IMG/VR virus record: IMGVR_UViG_3300013285_000081
Location: 1 to 23,649 of that record
Strand: one strand, 5' to 3'
DNA length: 23,649 bases
Source of the DNA: a virus
Part shown: one piece after another, positions 7,458-17,400 of the stretch
Position numbering within the stretch: position 1 is the first letter of the stretch
Layout: every line of letters starts with the position of its first letter
Notes under the pieces: model-generated
The model's input: only the letters and a program-made list of their open reading frames with translations
What the model was told of the DNA's origin: nothing
The model's database searches: none
Translations under genes and position numbers: made by a program

Positions 7458-7817
7458 ATGTCATACTATCTTGCAGGTCAAAACACAGAACTATTGGGCG
7501 GCCGCCCACGATATTTTTACGCTCTCCGCAGGACAGACGCTGGCGACCTATATGTTCAAAAGATTGATACATTGTACAGCACTGACAGTGCGATGATCAA
7601 TACTCCTGGCGATCAAGCCAATAATTTTTTACAGCTGGATGCTGGTGTAGACTTCTTTGAAGGCAGAGATGTTTATCACAATTTAGTGTATCCAAACTTA
7701 AATTACGAACAACATCGTTGGGACGATGTTAGTATTAATTATTATATAGATGCTACTGGAGAACTGGTAGCTAGAATGAACCAGGCTTACAACTATCCAG
7801 CCGCTAACCAAGCGTAA
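7458..7817 (+). CDS. Small conserved T4-like phage structural-cluster protein, 119 aa
   Basis: AAAGGA just before the ATG at 7458 gives a strong ribosome binding site. The sequence has NTELLGGRPRYFYALRR then DLYVQKIDTLYSTDS, LDAGVDFFEGRDVYHN, NLNYEQHRWDDVSINYY and IDATGELVARMNQAYNY. It is rich in Tyr, Asp, Arg and aromatics, unlike its Thr/Gly/Asn-rich neighbours, and it contains none of the shuffled modules. I recall similar short proteins of unknown function in T4-like cyanophages, always among the fibre genes. It could be a connector, an assembly factor or a small structural part. There is no membrane helix or signal peptide. It sits directly upstream of the first giant fibre gene with a 20-base gap, so the two are probably co-expressed. 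Confidence 0.75.
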   Translation: MSYYLAGQNTELLGGRPRYFYALRRTDAGDLYVQKIDTLYSTDSAMINTPGDQANNFLQLDAGVDFFEGRDVYHNLVYPNLNYEQHRWDDVSINYYIDATGELVARMNQAYNYPAANQA

Positions 7818-7837
7818 ATAGCTAAAAGGTATATGCA

Positions 7838-10800
7838 ATGACACAATTTAGAATAGACAGAATTAGATTTACTTGGAAAGGTGCTTGGAATCAAGGCACC
7901 TTTTACACCAAAGACGACATTGTTCAGTACGGCGGCAAATCCTACGTCTGTCTAGTAGGCCACACATCCACATTACAAACTTCTACAACTGTAAACGGCA
8001 TCACAACCAACACTGGATTTTATACAGATCTTTTTCAAATCAATACCGCAGTAACTCCAAACGTACCAAATCCATACTGGCAATTATGGTTTGATGGTTA
8101 CACATACAAAGGTAACTGGACCAACGGAGTAATATACAATTTGGGAGACATTGTAACTTATGACAGTTTGGTTTATATTTGCAATACAGGTCACACTAGT
8201 GTGTCAAGCACTATGCCAATTTCTATAACATCTGCATCCGGGGATGGTAATTTTGTAACATACGGATTTAGTACACAAATAATCCAACCGTTCAAAGTTG
8301 GAAGTTCTGTAACTATAACAGGAATAACTCCATCAAGTTATAACGGAACATTTACAGTTGTAAATGCCACTGTTAACTCAATTACAGTTACCAGCACAGT
8401 TGTTGCTGTATCTACTATTAATCAAAATAGCACATTGGTTAGTGCTGGATCTCCAGGATTACAATTAGGATTAGAATACAATCAAACCTATTGGACTAGT
8501 TATGCTATCACTGATAACTGGCAAAGTACATGGACAGCAAACACTCGTTATCAAGTTGGCGATGTGGTAAAAAATGGCGGCACAACATACCGATGCACAA
8601 CTGCTCATATAAGCGCACCAGCTACAGCATTTATATCAATAACTGGAATTAGTTCAAGCAGTCCAAGTATAGGATTTGTAACATTAAGTTTTGGATCATT
8701 AATACTTCCGCCGTTTGCCATAGGATCAACAATTACAGTTAGCGGTGTAGGTATAGGATATAATGGAACGTGGACTGTAACAGCATGTACATCGACTACT
8801 GTTGTATTTGCAAATAGTACAACTACAGCGGCAACTGCTGGAAAGGTAAGCGGCCCGAGCCAATTGGGGTTAGAATACAATACTTCCAACTGGACCATAG
8901 AAACACAAACAGACAAGTGGGGAACAGAGTGGACAATCGCAACTCGATACAAAGTTGGTGATATTGTAAGATATGGTGCTTATGTTTACCGTTGTACCAC
9001 AGCGCATGTAAGTTCATCGATATTGGCATTGGGTTTGGAAAATGACTCAAGTAGCTGGCAAACAGTATTGGCTGGTGTAGATTATAAATCAGCTTGGCAG
9101 GCTAACTTTAGATATAAATTGAATGATGTTGTAAAATTTGGTGCCAATGCATATATAGCCAACGTTTATCATACTAGCACAACAACATTTGATGCCACTA
9201 AATGGAATATTTACGCTCCAGGATACGAATACAAAGATCAGTGGAATGCCTCTACAATTTATGTGCCGGGCGATGTGGTAAAATTTCACGGATACAGTTG
9301 GGTGTGTATTGCGGCAAACAGCAATAGCGACCCGTCAATTAGCCCTACGTACTGGTCATTTTCAACAAGCGGTTATTTTACTAGTGGCGATTGGGCCTCT
9401 GGTGTGAATTATTATCCAGGAGATGTGGTAAGACGCAACGGTCAACTGTATGTGGCTATCAGCGACAGTTTCAGTTATGACCCGTCAGCAGTAGGCAATA
9501 CTGTCTATTGGACACTAATTGTTTCTGGAAGTTACTGGGCAAATCGTTGGACTATTGGTGTGGTCTACGCAGTAGGGGATGTTGTAACATATTATGCTAC
9601 CAGCTATAGATGTCTACAGACTAATACTGCATCTAACGGTAATAATCCTTTGACAGATCTTGCACGAGCATATTGGAATATTTACGCACCCGGTGATCGT
9701 TTTGAAGTAATACAAAATCCAGGGGATATTACTACCTACACAACAACGCAAGTAGCATTGCCTATCGGCACACCTGGTATGGTGTTGAAATCAAACGGAG
9801 TCCAGCCAGTATGGAGTCAGTACGGTCAGATTAATAACATTTATTATGTTGCTACTAGTGGAACAGATGCAGTAAATTACGGACTAACATTAAACTCTCC
9901 ATTTGCCACTGTTGCATATGCTTGTAACTATGTATTGAAAGGTGCGTACTTTCAAAATACCGCTTATTTGTTAACGCAAAACAAAGTATGGCTGGTTGCA
10001 GAAATGTACAATTGGATGCTGTACCAGAAACAGATTTCTTCTGCACCGTTTAGTCCTAGCTCAGTCTTTGATCCACAAAGAATGCAACGTGATGCCGAGT
10101 ATATTATTGACGCAATTATTTACGATATAACACGAGGCGGCAATAGCCAATCAGTTGCTTCAGCATTTTCTTATTTTCAATCGGGTACAAACTCTTTTTA
10201 TACAACATCCAACAATGTAATTACATCTACAGAGATGCCGTTTTTTACAGCCGCATTGGCTCGTCTAAACAGTCTAATATCTAATGCATTAAGTCAGTCT
10301 GCTCCTAGCTCTAGCTATCAAGGATTAATGAATGCATCAACTGCTAACGTTATCGTAACTGGTGCTAGTGGAAATGGAACAACTGCCACATTAACTTTTA
10401 ACACTCTAGCTAATCAGCCGTTTACTGTTGGAGAATCAATAATTGTAAGCGGAATATTGCCAGCTGGTTATAATGGCACTTATGTAGTATCAGCTGTTAG
10501 CAATACTAGTGTAAGCTATAGCAATGTAACAATGTCCACATACGTTTCAGGCGGATCGGTATTGGGTTCAAACGTAACTCAATTTGTTAATCTCAGTTAT
10601 ATTTTAGAAGCTAATGCCGTACCTACTGTAAGTAGTTTGCTGGGAATTATTACTACAGCATTAAACAGTGCCAGTGCTGTTGGTATCCCAGCGGCCAATA
10701 CTGGCGTAACTAGTACGATTTTTGTTAAAGACGGAACTTATAATGAAGTACTACCTATTAGTGTTCCAGAAAATTGCGCTATTGTTGGGGACGAATTAAG

Positions 10801-13800
10801 GGGAACTATCGTTCAACCTGCATCAAAAACTATAAATTTTACAGGATCAATTGCATTACAAGCATTAACAATCACCGCATTAACTTCTACCATTTTAACT
10901 GCACAAAGCATAACTGCTACCACTGCCGGAATATTAGGAACAACAAAACTTGGCGGCATAGTGACTGTGGCCAGTACAGCTGGTTTGGCAGTTGGCAATA
11001 TTTTTACTTCAACTGGTAATACTTTAAATCTAGGCGGGTTGGCCAACAACACATATTATGTAGGGTCAATCATATCGTCAACTCAGTTGACATTGAGTAG
11101 CACATATCCTAATGCACTGGCTGGCACATACATTACATTATCAACTGCAACAATTACATCTACAACATTCACTGCTTACAATAATATATCTATAGGACAG
11201 TGGATTTCTTCTAATACAATGTATTATCCAACACAAATTACTGGCCAACTATCAGGAATTACAGGCGGTCCAGGAATTTACTCAGTTGATTTAAGTCAAA
11301 CAGTTTCAAGTGTTGCAATGATAGCCAGTTACTACACTGGTAACATGTTCTATGTAAGAAACGGCGCTGGTATAAGAAATATGACTCTAAGCGGGTTGAC
11401 TGGAACGCTTGGCCCCCTTAACAGTTATTTAACTCAACGACCTACTGCTGGTGCTTATGTAAGTTTAGACCCAGGCGCAGGCCCGTACGATACTAGTGTT
11501 TGGATTTTTAGAAAATCTCCTTACGTTCAAAACGTAACAACATTTGGCACTGGGTGTGTAGGTCTCAAAATTGATGGAGCTTTGCACAACGGCGGAAACA
11601 AATCAGTTGTGGCTAACGACTTCACACATGTTTTAAGCGATGGAATTGGTGCATGGTGTACTGGTGCTGGGTCGTTGACTGAGCTAGTGTCAGTGTTTAG
11701 TTATTATTGCCATGCAGGATATTTGTCAGAAGCAGGCGGTAGAATTCGCGCTACCAATGGCAACAGCTCTTATGGAACCTACGGTGTAGTGGCCGAAACA
11801 TACGATGCATCCGAAGTTCCAATTACTGGTACTGTGTTTAATAGATATTACCAAGCTCAAATACAATCTGCATTTGCCGGACAAGCCAATAATAAAATAT
11901 TATTGTTAGAATATGCTAACATGGGGCAAGATTATACTAATGCTACTATTTCTTTTGCAGGAGCAGGTACTCTTGCAAGCGTGATACAAGATGAATTTAG
12001 AGATAGCGGAATTTTTGAAACGCATTTGATTGGACAATCTTATGGCCTGGGCGGCAGCGGCTATGGTTCAGCTGGATCACAGGCGCAAGCTGGAACAACC
12101 ACATCAATCACAGTGGCTACAGCTGATTCAGGAAGCATCAGCACATATCTTGGAATGAGACTTATTATTGTCAGCGGCACAGGAGTTGGACAATATGGTT
12201 ATATTACTGCATACAATACAAATACCAAAGTAATATCAATATCAGCAGAAAGTACAGGGCAAGCAGGTTGGGATCATGTTATACCCGGAACTCCAGCAGT
12301 AGCTGTGTTGGATACTACAACACAGTATGCAATTGAACCTAGACCATCGTTTGTTGCACCTGCATACAGCGCCACATCAAAAACATTGCCTAACTTAGAT
12401 GTATGGACTGCTACAGCATACGGTGCTGGTTATTTTGTTACTATTGGTGTGGACGGACTAAGTGCTTACAGCAATGACGGAGTTAATTGGATCGGCGGCG
12501 GATCACTTGGCCCAGCAATCACTTGGCAAACACTAGCTTACGGTAACGGATACTTTGTTGCCATTGGTAACGGCTCAAGCACTGCTTCGTACAGTATTAA
12601 TCAAGGGCAGAGTTGGACAACATCTGCGTCAATGCCGTCCAACTCTCCGTGGACTAGTGTGGTATACGGTAATGGCAGATTTGTTGCAGTATCTTCGGGA
12701 GGTGTGGCAACTGCAATATCTACCAACGGTACATCATGGACCGCAGGCGGCAACTTGCCAAGTTCTGCCACATGGTCTGGAGTTGCTTATGGATCTATTG
12801 GCACATGGGTAGCTGTTGCCAACGGCGGGACAGCTTCTGCCTATAGTACCAACGGAGGAGCTACTTGGGTTGCAAGCAACGGCCTACCAAGTAGTCAAAA
12901 CTGGGTTGGAGTCACTTGGGGCAACGGACGATTTGTAGCGTTAGCTGGCGGGGTGCTGGGTTCAAGTACATCAACTGCTGCCGCTTATAGTTTTGATGGT
13001 ATTACATGGATTGCAGGAACATTGCCAAGCAGTCAAAATTGGGTCGCTGTCAAATATGGTCAGGGATTGTTTATGGCCATAGCAACTGCTACCACAGTGT
13101 CTGCAACTAGTCAGGACGGACTAGTTTGGACACAACAAGCCTTACCAGTAAGCACATATTGGAATGATGTTGCATTTGGTAATCCAACAATTATTGGTGC
13201 CGTTACTCCTACATGGGTAGCTGTGTCTGGATACAGTTTGTTGTTATCTAATTATGCGGCAAATATTTTAGCTGGCGCAACTGCAAGAGGACGCATTGTA
13301 ACTAGCGGCGGAACAATTACACTTGTTAAAATGTGGGAGCCAGGTTCTGGATATAGGACTACTCCTACTTTATTGATAACAGATCCAAACGTGGCACTAA
13401 ACAGTGGAACTCCGGCAACACTGTTATGCAGGACTGCTAACGGAGTACTTGCCCAACCCACATGGTTAAATCGAGGGCAGAATTATCAAACAAGTACAAC
13501 TAGGGTAACTGTGTCCGGTAATGGAGTCGCAGATATTTTGCAAGGTCCTGGCAATTTAATTGTTACAGGAATTCAGCAAGCTCCAACACCGGGCGCCGGT
13601 ATGTTAATTTCAGGAAACGGCCTACAATACAACATTGTAATAATTACCCCACTAGGAGGAACTACATATCAGTTCCAATTGAGTGTTAATCTTGATAACA
13701 ATGTACAACCTGTTAATGGTACAGCAGTTTCCATCCGTGTTAAGTACAGTCAAGCTCGACTAACTGGACACGATTTCTTATACATCGGTACTGGTAATTT

Positions 13801-14392
13801 CAGCACAACAAACTATCCTAACGTAAACACAAATACTGCATTACAGAATCAGCAAATTCAATTTAATGGCGGCGGTCGTGTATTCGTAGTTAGTACCGAT
13901 CAAGATGGTAACTTCAAAGTGGGTAATTTATTTGGAGTACAACAAGCAACGGGTATTGTAACAGTTAATGCAAGTTTGTTTAATTTGAACGGAGTGTCAG
14001 CACTAAGTCTTGGCGGAGTATCTGTAGGTCAAAATGCTGTAGTTGTTACACAGTTTTCAACAGACGGTTATTTTACTGCAAACAGTGATGCTATTATTCC
14101 TACACAGAAAGCAATTAAAGCCTATGTAGGACGAGCGATTTCGTTAGGCGGCTCAAATGCGGCTACTGGAACTGCCATTGCAGGTACCGTAGGTGTTGGA
14201 GTGTATAATGGTTATAATGCTTCAATTTTTAGTTCGGTAGTAGGTGGTACAATTTATATGGGACGTACAGGAACTGCAACTGTGAACAAGGTTAATTTTA
14301 CAGGTTCTAGCGGAGGCACGGCAGCAGGAGTTGACGGCGGCCTGTTAGCTATGGCGTTTTTCCATCATGGATTTGGCGGAAGCCAATTTTAA
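7838..14392 (+). CDS. Giant modular fibre-like virion protein A, 2184 aa
   Basis: AAAGG (7825-7829) precedes the ATG at 7838. Domains in order: residues ~12-619, eight units of W....W....Y..GD.V..G..Y.C...HTS......W, resembling chitin-binding type 3 (CBM5/12) modules; ~628-660, the linker GDITTY...LPIGTPGMVL; ~667 on, a pectate-lyase-like beginning (YYVATSGTDAVNYG), a segment rich in likely helices (NKVWLVAEMYNWMLYQ, IIDAIIYDITRGGNS) and FVKDGTYNEVLP..VP; ~835-911 and ~1025-1167, inserted beta modules; ~1170-1330, the conserved KSPYVQNVTTFGTGC, DFTHVLSDGIGAW and NGNSSYGTYGVVAE; ~1523-1810, a seven-blade propeller with S.DG..W boxes; ~1977-2100, GHDFLYIGTGNF, STDQDGNFKVGNLF and PTQKAIKAYV. The last stretch is Gly-rich and ends in AFFHHGFGGSQF. 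I infer a glycan-contacting fibre or spike. A depolymerase role for the helix region is possible, but I see no identifiable catalytic residues. Confidence 0.85.
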   Translation: MTQFRIDRIRFTWKGAWNQGTFYTKDDIVQYGGKSYVCLVGHTSTLQTSTTVNGITTNTGFYTDLFQINTAVTPNVPNPYWQLWFDGYTYKGNWTNGVIYNLGDIVTYDSLVYICNTGHTSVSSTMPISITSASGDGNFVTYGFSTQIIQPFKVGSSVTITGITPSSYNGTFTVVNATVNSITVTSTVVAVSTINQNSTLVSAGSPGLQLGLEYNQTYWTSYAITDNWQSTWTANTRYQVGDVVKNGGTTYRCTTAHISAPATAFISITGISSSSPSIGFVTLSFGSLILPPFAIGSTITVSGVGIGYNGTWTVTACTSTTVVFANSTTTAATAGKVSGPSQLGLEYNTSNWTIETQTDKWGTEWTIATRYKVGDIVRYGAYVYRCTTAHVSSSILALGLENDSSSWQTVLAGVDYKSAWQANFRYKLNDVVKFGANAYIANVYHTSTTTFDATKWNIYAPGYEYKDQWNASTIYVPGDVVKFHGYSWVCIAANSNSDPSISPTYWSFSTSGYFTSGDWASGVNYYPGDVVRRNGQLYVAISDSFSYDPSAVGNTVYWTLIVSGSYWANRWTIGVVYAVGDVVTYYATSYRCLQTNTASNGNNPLTDLARAYWNIYAPGDRFEVIQNPGDITTYTTTQVALPIGTPGMVLKSNGVQPVWSQYGQINNIYYVATSGTDAVNYGLTLNSPFATVAYACNYVLKGAYFQNTAYLLTQNKVWLVAEMYNWMLYQKQISSAPFSPSSVFDPQRMQRDAEYIIDAIIYDITRGGNSQSVASAFSYFQSGTNSFYTTSNNVITSTEMPFFTAALARLNSLISNALSQSAPSSSYQGLMNASTANVIVTGASGNGTTATLTFNTLANQPFTVGESIIVSGILPAGYNGTYVVSAVSNTSVSYSNVTMSTYVSGGSVLGSNVTQFVNLSYILEANAVPTVSSLLGIITTALNSASAVGIPAANTGVTSTIFVKDGTYNEVLPISVPENCAIVGDELRGTIVQPASKTINFTGSIALQALTITALTSTILTAQSITATTAGILGTTKLGGIVTVASTAGLAVGNIFTSTGNTLNLGGLANNTYYVGSIISSTQLTLSSTYPNALAGTYITLSTATITSTTFTAYNNISIGQWISSNTMYYPTQITGQLSGITGGPGIYSVDLSQTVSSVAMIASYYTGNMFYVRNGAGIRNMTLSGLTGTLGPLNSYLTQRPTAGAYVSLDPGAGPYDTSVWIFRKSPYVQNVTTFGTGCVGLKIDGALHNGGNKSVVANDFTHVLSDGIGAWCTGAGSLTELVSVFSYYCHAGYLSEAGGRIRATNGNSSYGTYGVVAETYDASEVPITGTVFNRYYQAQIQSAFAGQANNKILLLEYANMGQDYTNATISFAGAGTLASVIQDEFRDSGIFETHLIGQSYGLGGSGYGSAGSQAQAGTTTSITVATADSGSISTYLGMRLIIVSGTGVGQYGYITAYNTNTKVISISAESTGQAGWDHVIPGTPAVAVLDTTTQYAIEPRPSFVAPAYSATSKTLPNLDVWTATAYGAGYFVTIGVDGLSAYSNDGVNWIGGGSLGPAITWQTLAYGNGYFVAIGNGSSTASYSINQGQSWTTSASMPSNSPWTSVVYGNGRFVAVSSGGVATAISTNGTSWTAGGNLPSSATWSGVAYGSIGTWVAVANGGTASAYSTNGGATWVASNGLPSSQNWVGVTWGNGRFVALAGGVLGSSTSTAAAYSFDGITWIAGTLPSSQNWVAVKYGQGLFMAIATATTVSATSQDGLVWTQQALPVSTYWNDVAFGNPTIIGAVTPTWVAVSGYSLLLSNYAANILAGATARGRIVTSGGTITLVKMWEPGSGYRTTPTLLITDPNVALNSGTPATLLCRTANGVLAQPTWLNRGQNYQTSTTRVTVSGNGVADILQGPGNLIVTGIQQAPTPGAGMLISGNGLQYNIVIITPLGGTTYQFQLSVNLDNNVQPVNGTAVSIRVKYSQARLTGHDFLYIGTGNFSTTNYPNVNTNTALQNQQIQFNGGGRVFVVSTDQDGNFKVGNLFGVQQATGIVTVNASLFNLNGVSALSLGGVSVGQNAVVVTQFSTDGYFTANSDAIIPTQKAIKAYVGRAISLGGSNAATGTAIAGTVGVGVYNGYNASIFSSVVGGTIYMGRTGTATVNKVNFTGSSGGTAAGVDGGLLAMAFFHHGFGGSQF
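8201..8464 (+). repeat. YNGT-type beta module inserted in binding unit 2 of protein A
   Basis: The segment between HTS (ends 8200) and LGLE (from 8465) encodes ITSASGDGNFVTYGF, PFKVGSSVTITG, SYNGTFTV and SITVTST. Unit 4 of the same protein runs straight from HVS to LGLE and lacks the insert. Confidence 0.75.
8615..8863 (+). repeat. YNGT-type beta module inserted in binding unit 3 of protein A
   Basis: Between HIS and LGLE the codons give ISITGISSSSPSIGFVTLSF, PPFAIGSTITVSG, GYNGTWTVTA and VSGPSQ. The position is the same as in unit 2. Confidence 0.75.
10342..10570 (+). repeat. YNGT-type beta module in the interrupted beta-helix of protein A
   Basis: VTGASGNGTTATLTF, PFTVGESIIVSG, GYNGTYVV, SVSYSN and YVSGGSV are encoded. 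A counterpart sits at the same place in protein B (17218-17450). Confidence 0.75.
10910..11335 (+). repeat. TYYVG module plus QLSG/GIYS module in protein A
   Basis: First part: LGGIVTVASTAGLAVGN, NNTYYVGSIISSTQLTL and NALAGTYITL. Second part: FTAYNNISIGQWISS, QITGQLSGITGGPGIYSV and VSSVAM. Protein B has both parts at the matching place (about 17790-18450), with extra sequence inside the second. Confidence 0.65.
12404..13255 (+). repeat. Seven-blade propeller repeat of protein A
   Basis: Blades begin at W: WTATAYGAGYFVTIG, WQTLAYGNGYFVAIG, WTSVVYGNGRFVAVS, WSGVAYGSIGTWVAV, WVGVTWGNGRFVALA, WVAVKYGQGLFMAIA and WNDVAFGNP....TWVAVS. The first six end in a sialidase-type Asp-box-like S.(D/N)G..W turn. 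The seventh lacks it and may close the ring. The fold is inferred from the repeat number and pattern. Confidence 0.75.
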
Positions 14393-14420
14393 ACTAGTAA
14401 AATACGCGGAATGTAAGATC

Positions 14421-14430
14421 ACATAAATAC
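14421..14430 (+). promoter_or_regulatory. Putative T4-type late promoter box
   Basis: ACATAAATAC sits in the 57-base gap before the second giant gene and shares ATAAATAC with the box at 4945-4954. Transcription would begin near 14435, giving a very short leader that starts at the ribosome binding site AGAGGA (14434-14439). Confidence 0.6.
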
Positions 14431-14449
14431 ATCAGAGGAATAAAATAAA

Positions 14450-17400
14450 ATGGCAGAATTTAAACTTGGTAGATTGCGTTTTGTATGGCAAGGCAATTGG
14501 ACAACTGGCACCGGATATGTTAAAGACGATGTAGTAAGAGTCGGCGGTAAAACCTACGTTTGCGTAATTGGCCACACTGCGTCGCCGTCATTTACAACTG
14601 ATCAAAGTGCAAATCCTACAAAATGGAACCAAGTAACAGACGGATCTAACTGGACTGGTAATTGGGCTACTAACACACAGTACAATTTAAATGACCTCGT
14701 AAAGTACGGCGGAATAGTTTATATTTGTAGCATTGCTCATACCAGTGCGCCAACAGCATCCTCAGGAACTAGTCCAGACACTACTGCTGGATTAGAAAAA
14801 GATCAAGGAAGTTGGACTGTTTATGCCAGCAGTTTCAACTGGATTGGTTCATGGACAAACAGCTTTAGATACAAGGCTAACGATGTTGTCAAGTACGGCG
14901 GCGAAACTTATGTATGTAATGTTGGCCATACTAGTGCGATTAGCTCACTAGCAACAACCACATTGGCTACAACAACTGCAAGCGCATCTGGTGGAACTGC
15001 CACAATTGGTTTTGCAACACAAAGCAGTGTTCCATTTAAAATTGGTACCACAATTACCATTGCAGGAGTAACTCCTCTTGCACTTAACGGTGTGTATACT
15101 GTTACCAACTGTTCTACTACTCAAGTACAATTTGCATTAGCAGGCACACTTGGTCCCCAAACGGTTGCAGGAACCGTTGCAGGCCCACAGTTAGTTGGAT
15201 TTGGATTAGAAATTGATCAAGCAAAATGGACTCCGTTTGCCGATGGATTCAGCTGGCAAGGCACATGGATCACTAGTAACTACTATCGTGTTAACGATAT
15301 TGTAAGTTATGGCGGATACTTATATGTTTGTAACACTGGTCACACCAGTGCCAATACTACAATGTTGGGACTAGAAGCTAATCAAAGCTACTGGGATTAT
15401 TACCACAAAGGGTTTTCTTATACTGGTAACTGGAATGCATCTAGTGTAAGATATAAAATTAACGACATTGTTGCCTACGGTGGCGACAATTGGATTTGTA
15501 TTACACCTCATACAAGTAGTGCATCTTTTGCGGCTGTAAACTGGCAGAGATTTGTAGAAGGCCTATCATATATCAATACATGGAGTAGTGCTACTACTTA
15601 CGCACCAGGTGCAATAGTAGGTTACGGTGGCTACACATATATTGCAGAATCCATAAACACCAACGTTGTGCCTTCAACAGATGTTGCAACTCCAACAAGT
15701 CTTGCAATCACTGCGACAACTAGCACAGCTAGTGTTGCAACGCTGACAGTTGCCAGTGGAGGCACCGCATTTACTTCTGGTCAAACAATTACAGTTGCAG
15801 GAGTAACACCTGCCGGATATAACGGACAATACACTGTTATAGGAACTCCAACTGCAACACAAATTCAATATGCAATTAACAACGGCCCACTTGGCGCTGG
15901 CTCTGCATTTGGTACAGTTACAAGCAACAATTGGTTATTATTTGTAACAGGTTATAAATTAATTGGCGATTGGGCCACAAGCCAGACTTATCAAGTTGGT
16001 AACGTAGTTAGAAATGGTGGATACACTTATGTTTGTATCTTAGATCACACATCTGGTGCTGGCAATCAAATGCCCAATACTACCTATTGGTCAAGATTAA
16101 ATAGTGGTATAAGATGGAATGCCGTTGTACAAAACTTTACAAGTCTAAGCCCAACCAACGTAACAGTAACCAACGGTTCTGCTGCCGGTTCAACATTTAC
16201 TATAGCCACAAATGGTACAGCATACACAGTTACAAAAACAGCCAACGGTACAAACTATACTGCTAATGACGTAATTAAAATTTTAGGTAGCAACGTTGGC
16301 GGTATTAGTCCGTTTAACGATATTACAATTACTGTAAACACTGTAACAACAGGCGGTATTACAACATTTACAGCTACTGGTTATGCAAGTACATGGGCGG
16401 CAACGCAAGCGTATGTTGCAGGCGACACAGTTGTATACGGACCAAACAGTTATATTTGTATTCTTGCGCATACAAGTGCTACTGGTAATCGTCCAGACAA
16501 TGATCTAACAGCAACATATTGGAACTTGATCGCGGCCGGTGCAAGCACAAGTATTCTAACAACACAAGGTGACTTGCCATACTATGGTAGTAACGGTGCG
16601 ACACGTTTGCCTATTGGCACAGCTGGACAAGTATTAAAGGTTTCACCAACTGGATTTCCAAGTTGGGGCACATTTGGGTTAATTAGCAACGTTTATTATG
16701 TGTCTAATGCCAACGGAGTTGATAGTCCTGCTCCTGGATATGGTCAAACATTAGATCGCCCTTGGAAAACCATTGCCTATGCCGCTAAACAAGTGTTTAA
16801 CGGTACTGCTTATCCAAATGCATCGTTTTTGTTAAATCAAAACAAAGCATGGATGATTGCAGAAATGTACAACTGGATGATTTATCAAAAGGTAAACAGT
16901 GTTGCTCCATATAGTCCAACATCGTCTTATGACCAATACAAAACTAGCAGAGATGCTGGTCTAATTGTAGACGCTATCATTTATGATATCACACGTGGCG
17001 GCAATAGTCAAACTGTTGCGGCCGCACTGTCTTATTTTAAACAAGGCAGTACAAATACATTCTATAATACTAGTATTGCCGCACAAGTGGCTTTCTATAC
17101 ATCTTCATTGGCAAGATTGTCAATCTTAACTGGTAACGTGCTTGCACAGACCACACCTACTGCTTATCAAGCTGGTATCACTAACTATCAAAGTACCAGC
17201 GGCGGAACAGCCACGTTGTCTGGATTAGGTATTACTGGTATTACTAATGCAAACGGGTTAGTGACATTTACATTTGCATCTCAAACTAATGCACCGTTTG
17301 CAATTGGCGAAACTATTACAATTGCCAGCGTTAATCCTGGTGCATATAATGGTACTTATAAAGTAGTATCTTATAGTCAAACCAGCGTTACAGTATCAAG

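Larger units (their letters stand above)
7874..9694 (+). repeat. Eight tandem chitin-binding-like units in protein A
   Basis: Units begin at each W....W....Y motif: TWKGAW, YKGNW, DNWQSTW, DKWGTEW, VDYKSAW, YEYKDQW, YFTSGDW and SYWANRW. The core is Y..GD(V/I)V..G..Y.C. Units 1-4 keep the H(T/I/V)S triplet, unit 5 has HTS in a shorter form, and units 6-8 lose it. Units 2 and 3 carry an extra beta module between HTS and LGLE. Confidence 0.8.
14486..16540 (+). repeat. Eight chitin-binding-like units in protein B
   Basis: Units start at VWQGNW, SNWTGNW, FNWIGSW, FSWQGTW, FSYTGNW, LSYINTW, YKLIGDW and a final split unit. The last unit begins IRWNAVVQNF, is interrupted by a GSGATF-type module, and resumes at YASTWAATQAYVAGDTV. 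Units 3 and 6 carry YNGT-type modules in the loop after H/NT(S/N). Confidence 0.8.

Noticed and set aside
7812-7820. GCGTAAATA as a possible third late promoter before giant gene A
   Set aside because: It lacks the ATAAATAC core, overlaps the stop codon of the previous gene, and would leave almost no leader.
7874-9694. Repeat array considered as CRISPR-like or a DNA-level tandem repeat
   Set aside because: The similarity is at protein level with varied unit lengths. There are no constant DNA repeats with unique spacers.
12555-12812. Alternative plus-strand frame of 85 codons within the propeller
   Set aside because: The propeller frame has clear seven-fold repeats. The overlapping frame is a by-product of the repeated DNA.
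15674-15868. Cys-rich minus-strand frame (also 14948-15130 and 19847-20044)
   Set aside because: The Cys/Ser-rich reading comes from reverse reading of GCA/ACA-type codons and is not a metal-binding protein.
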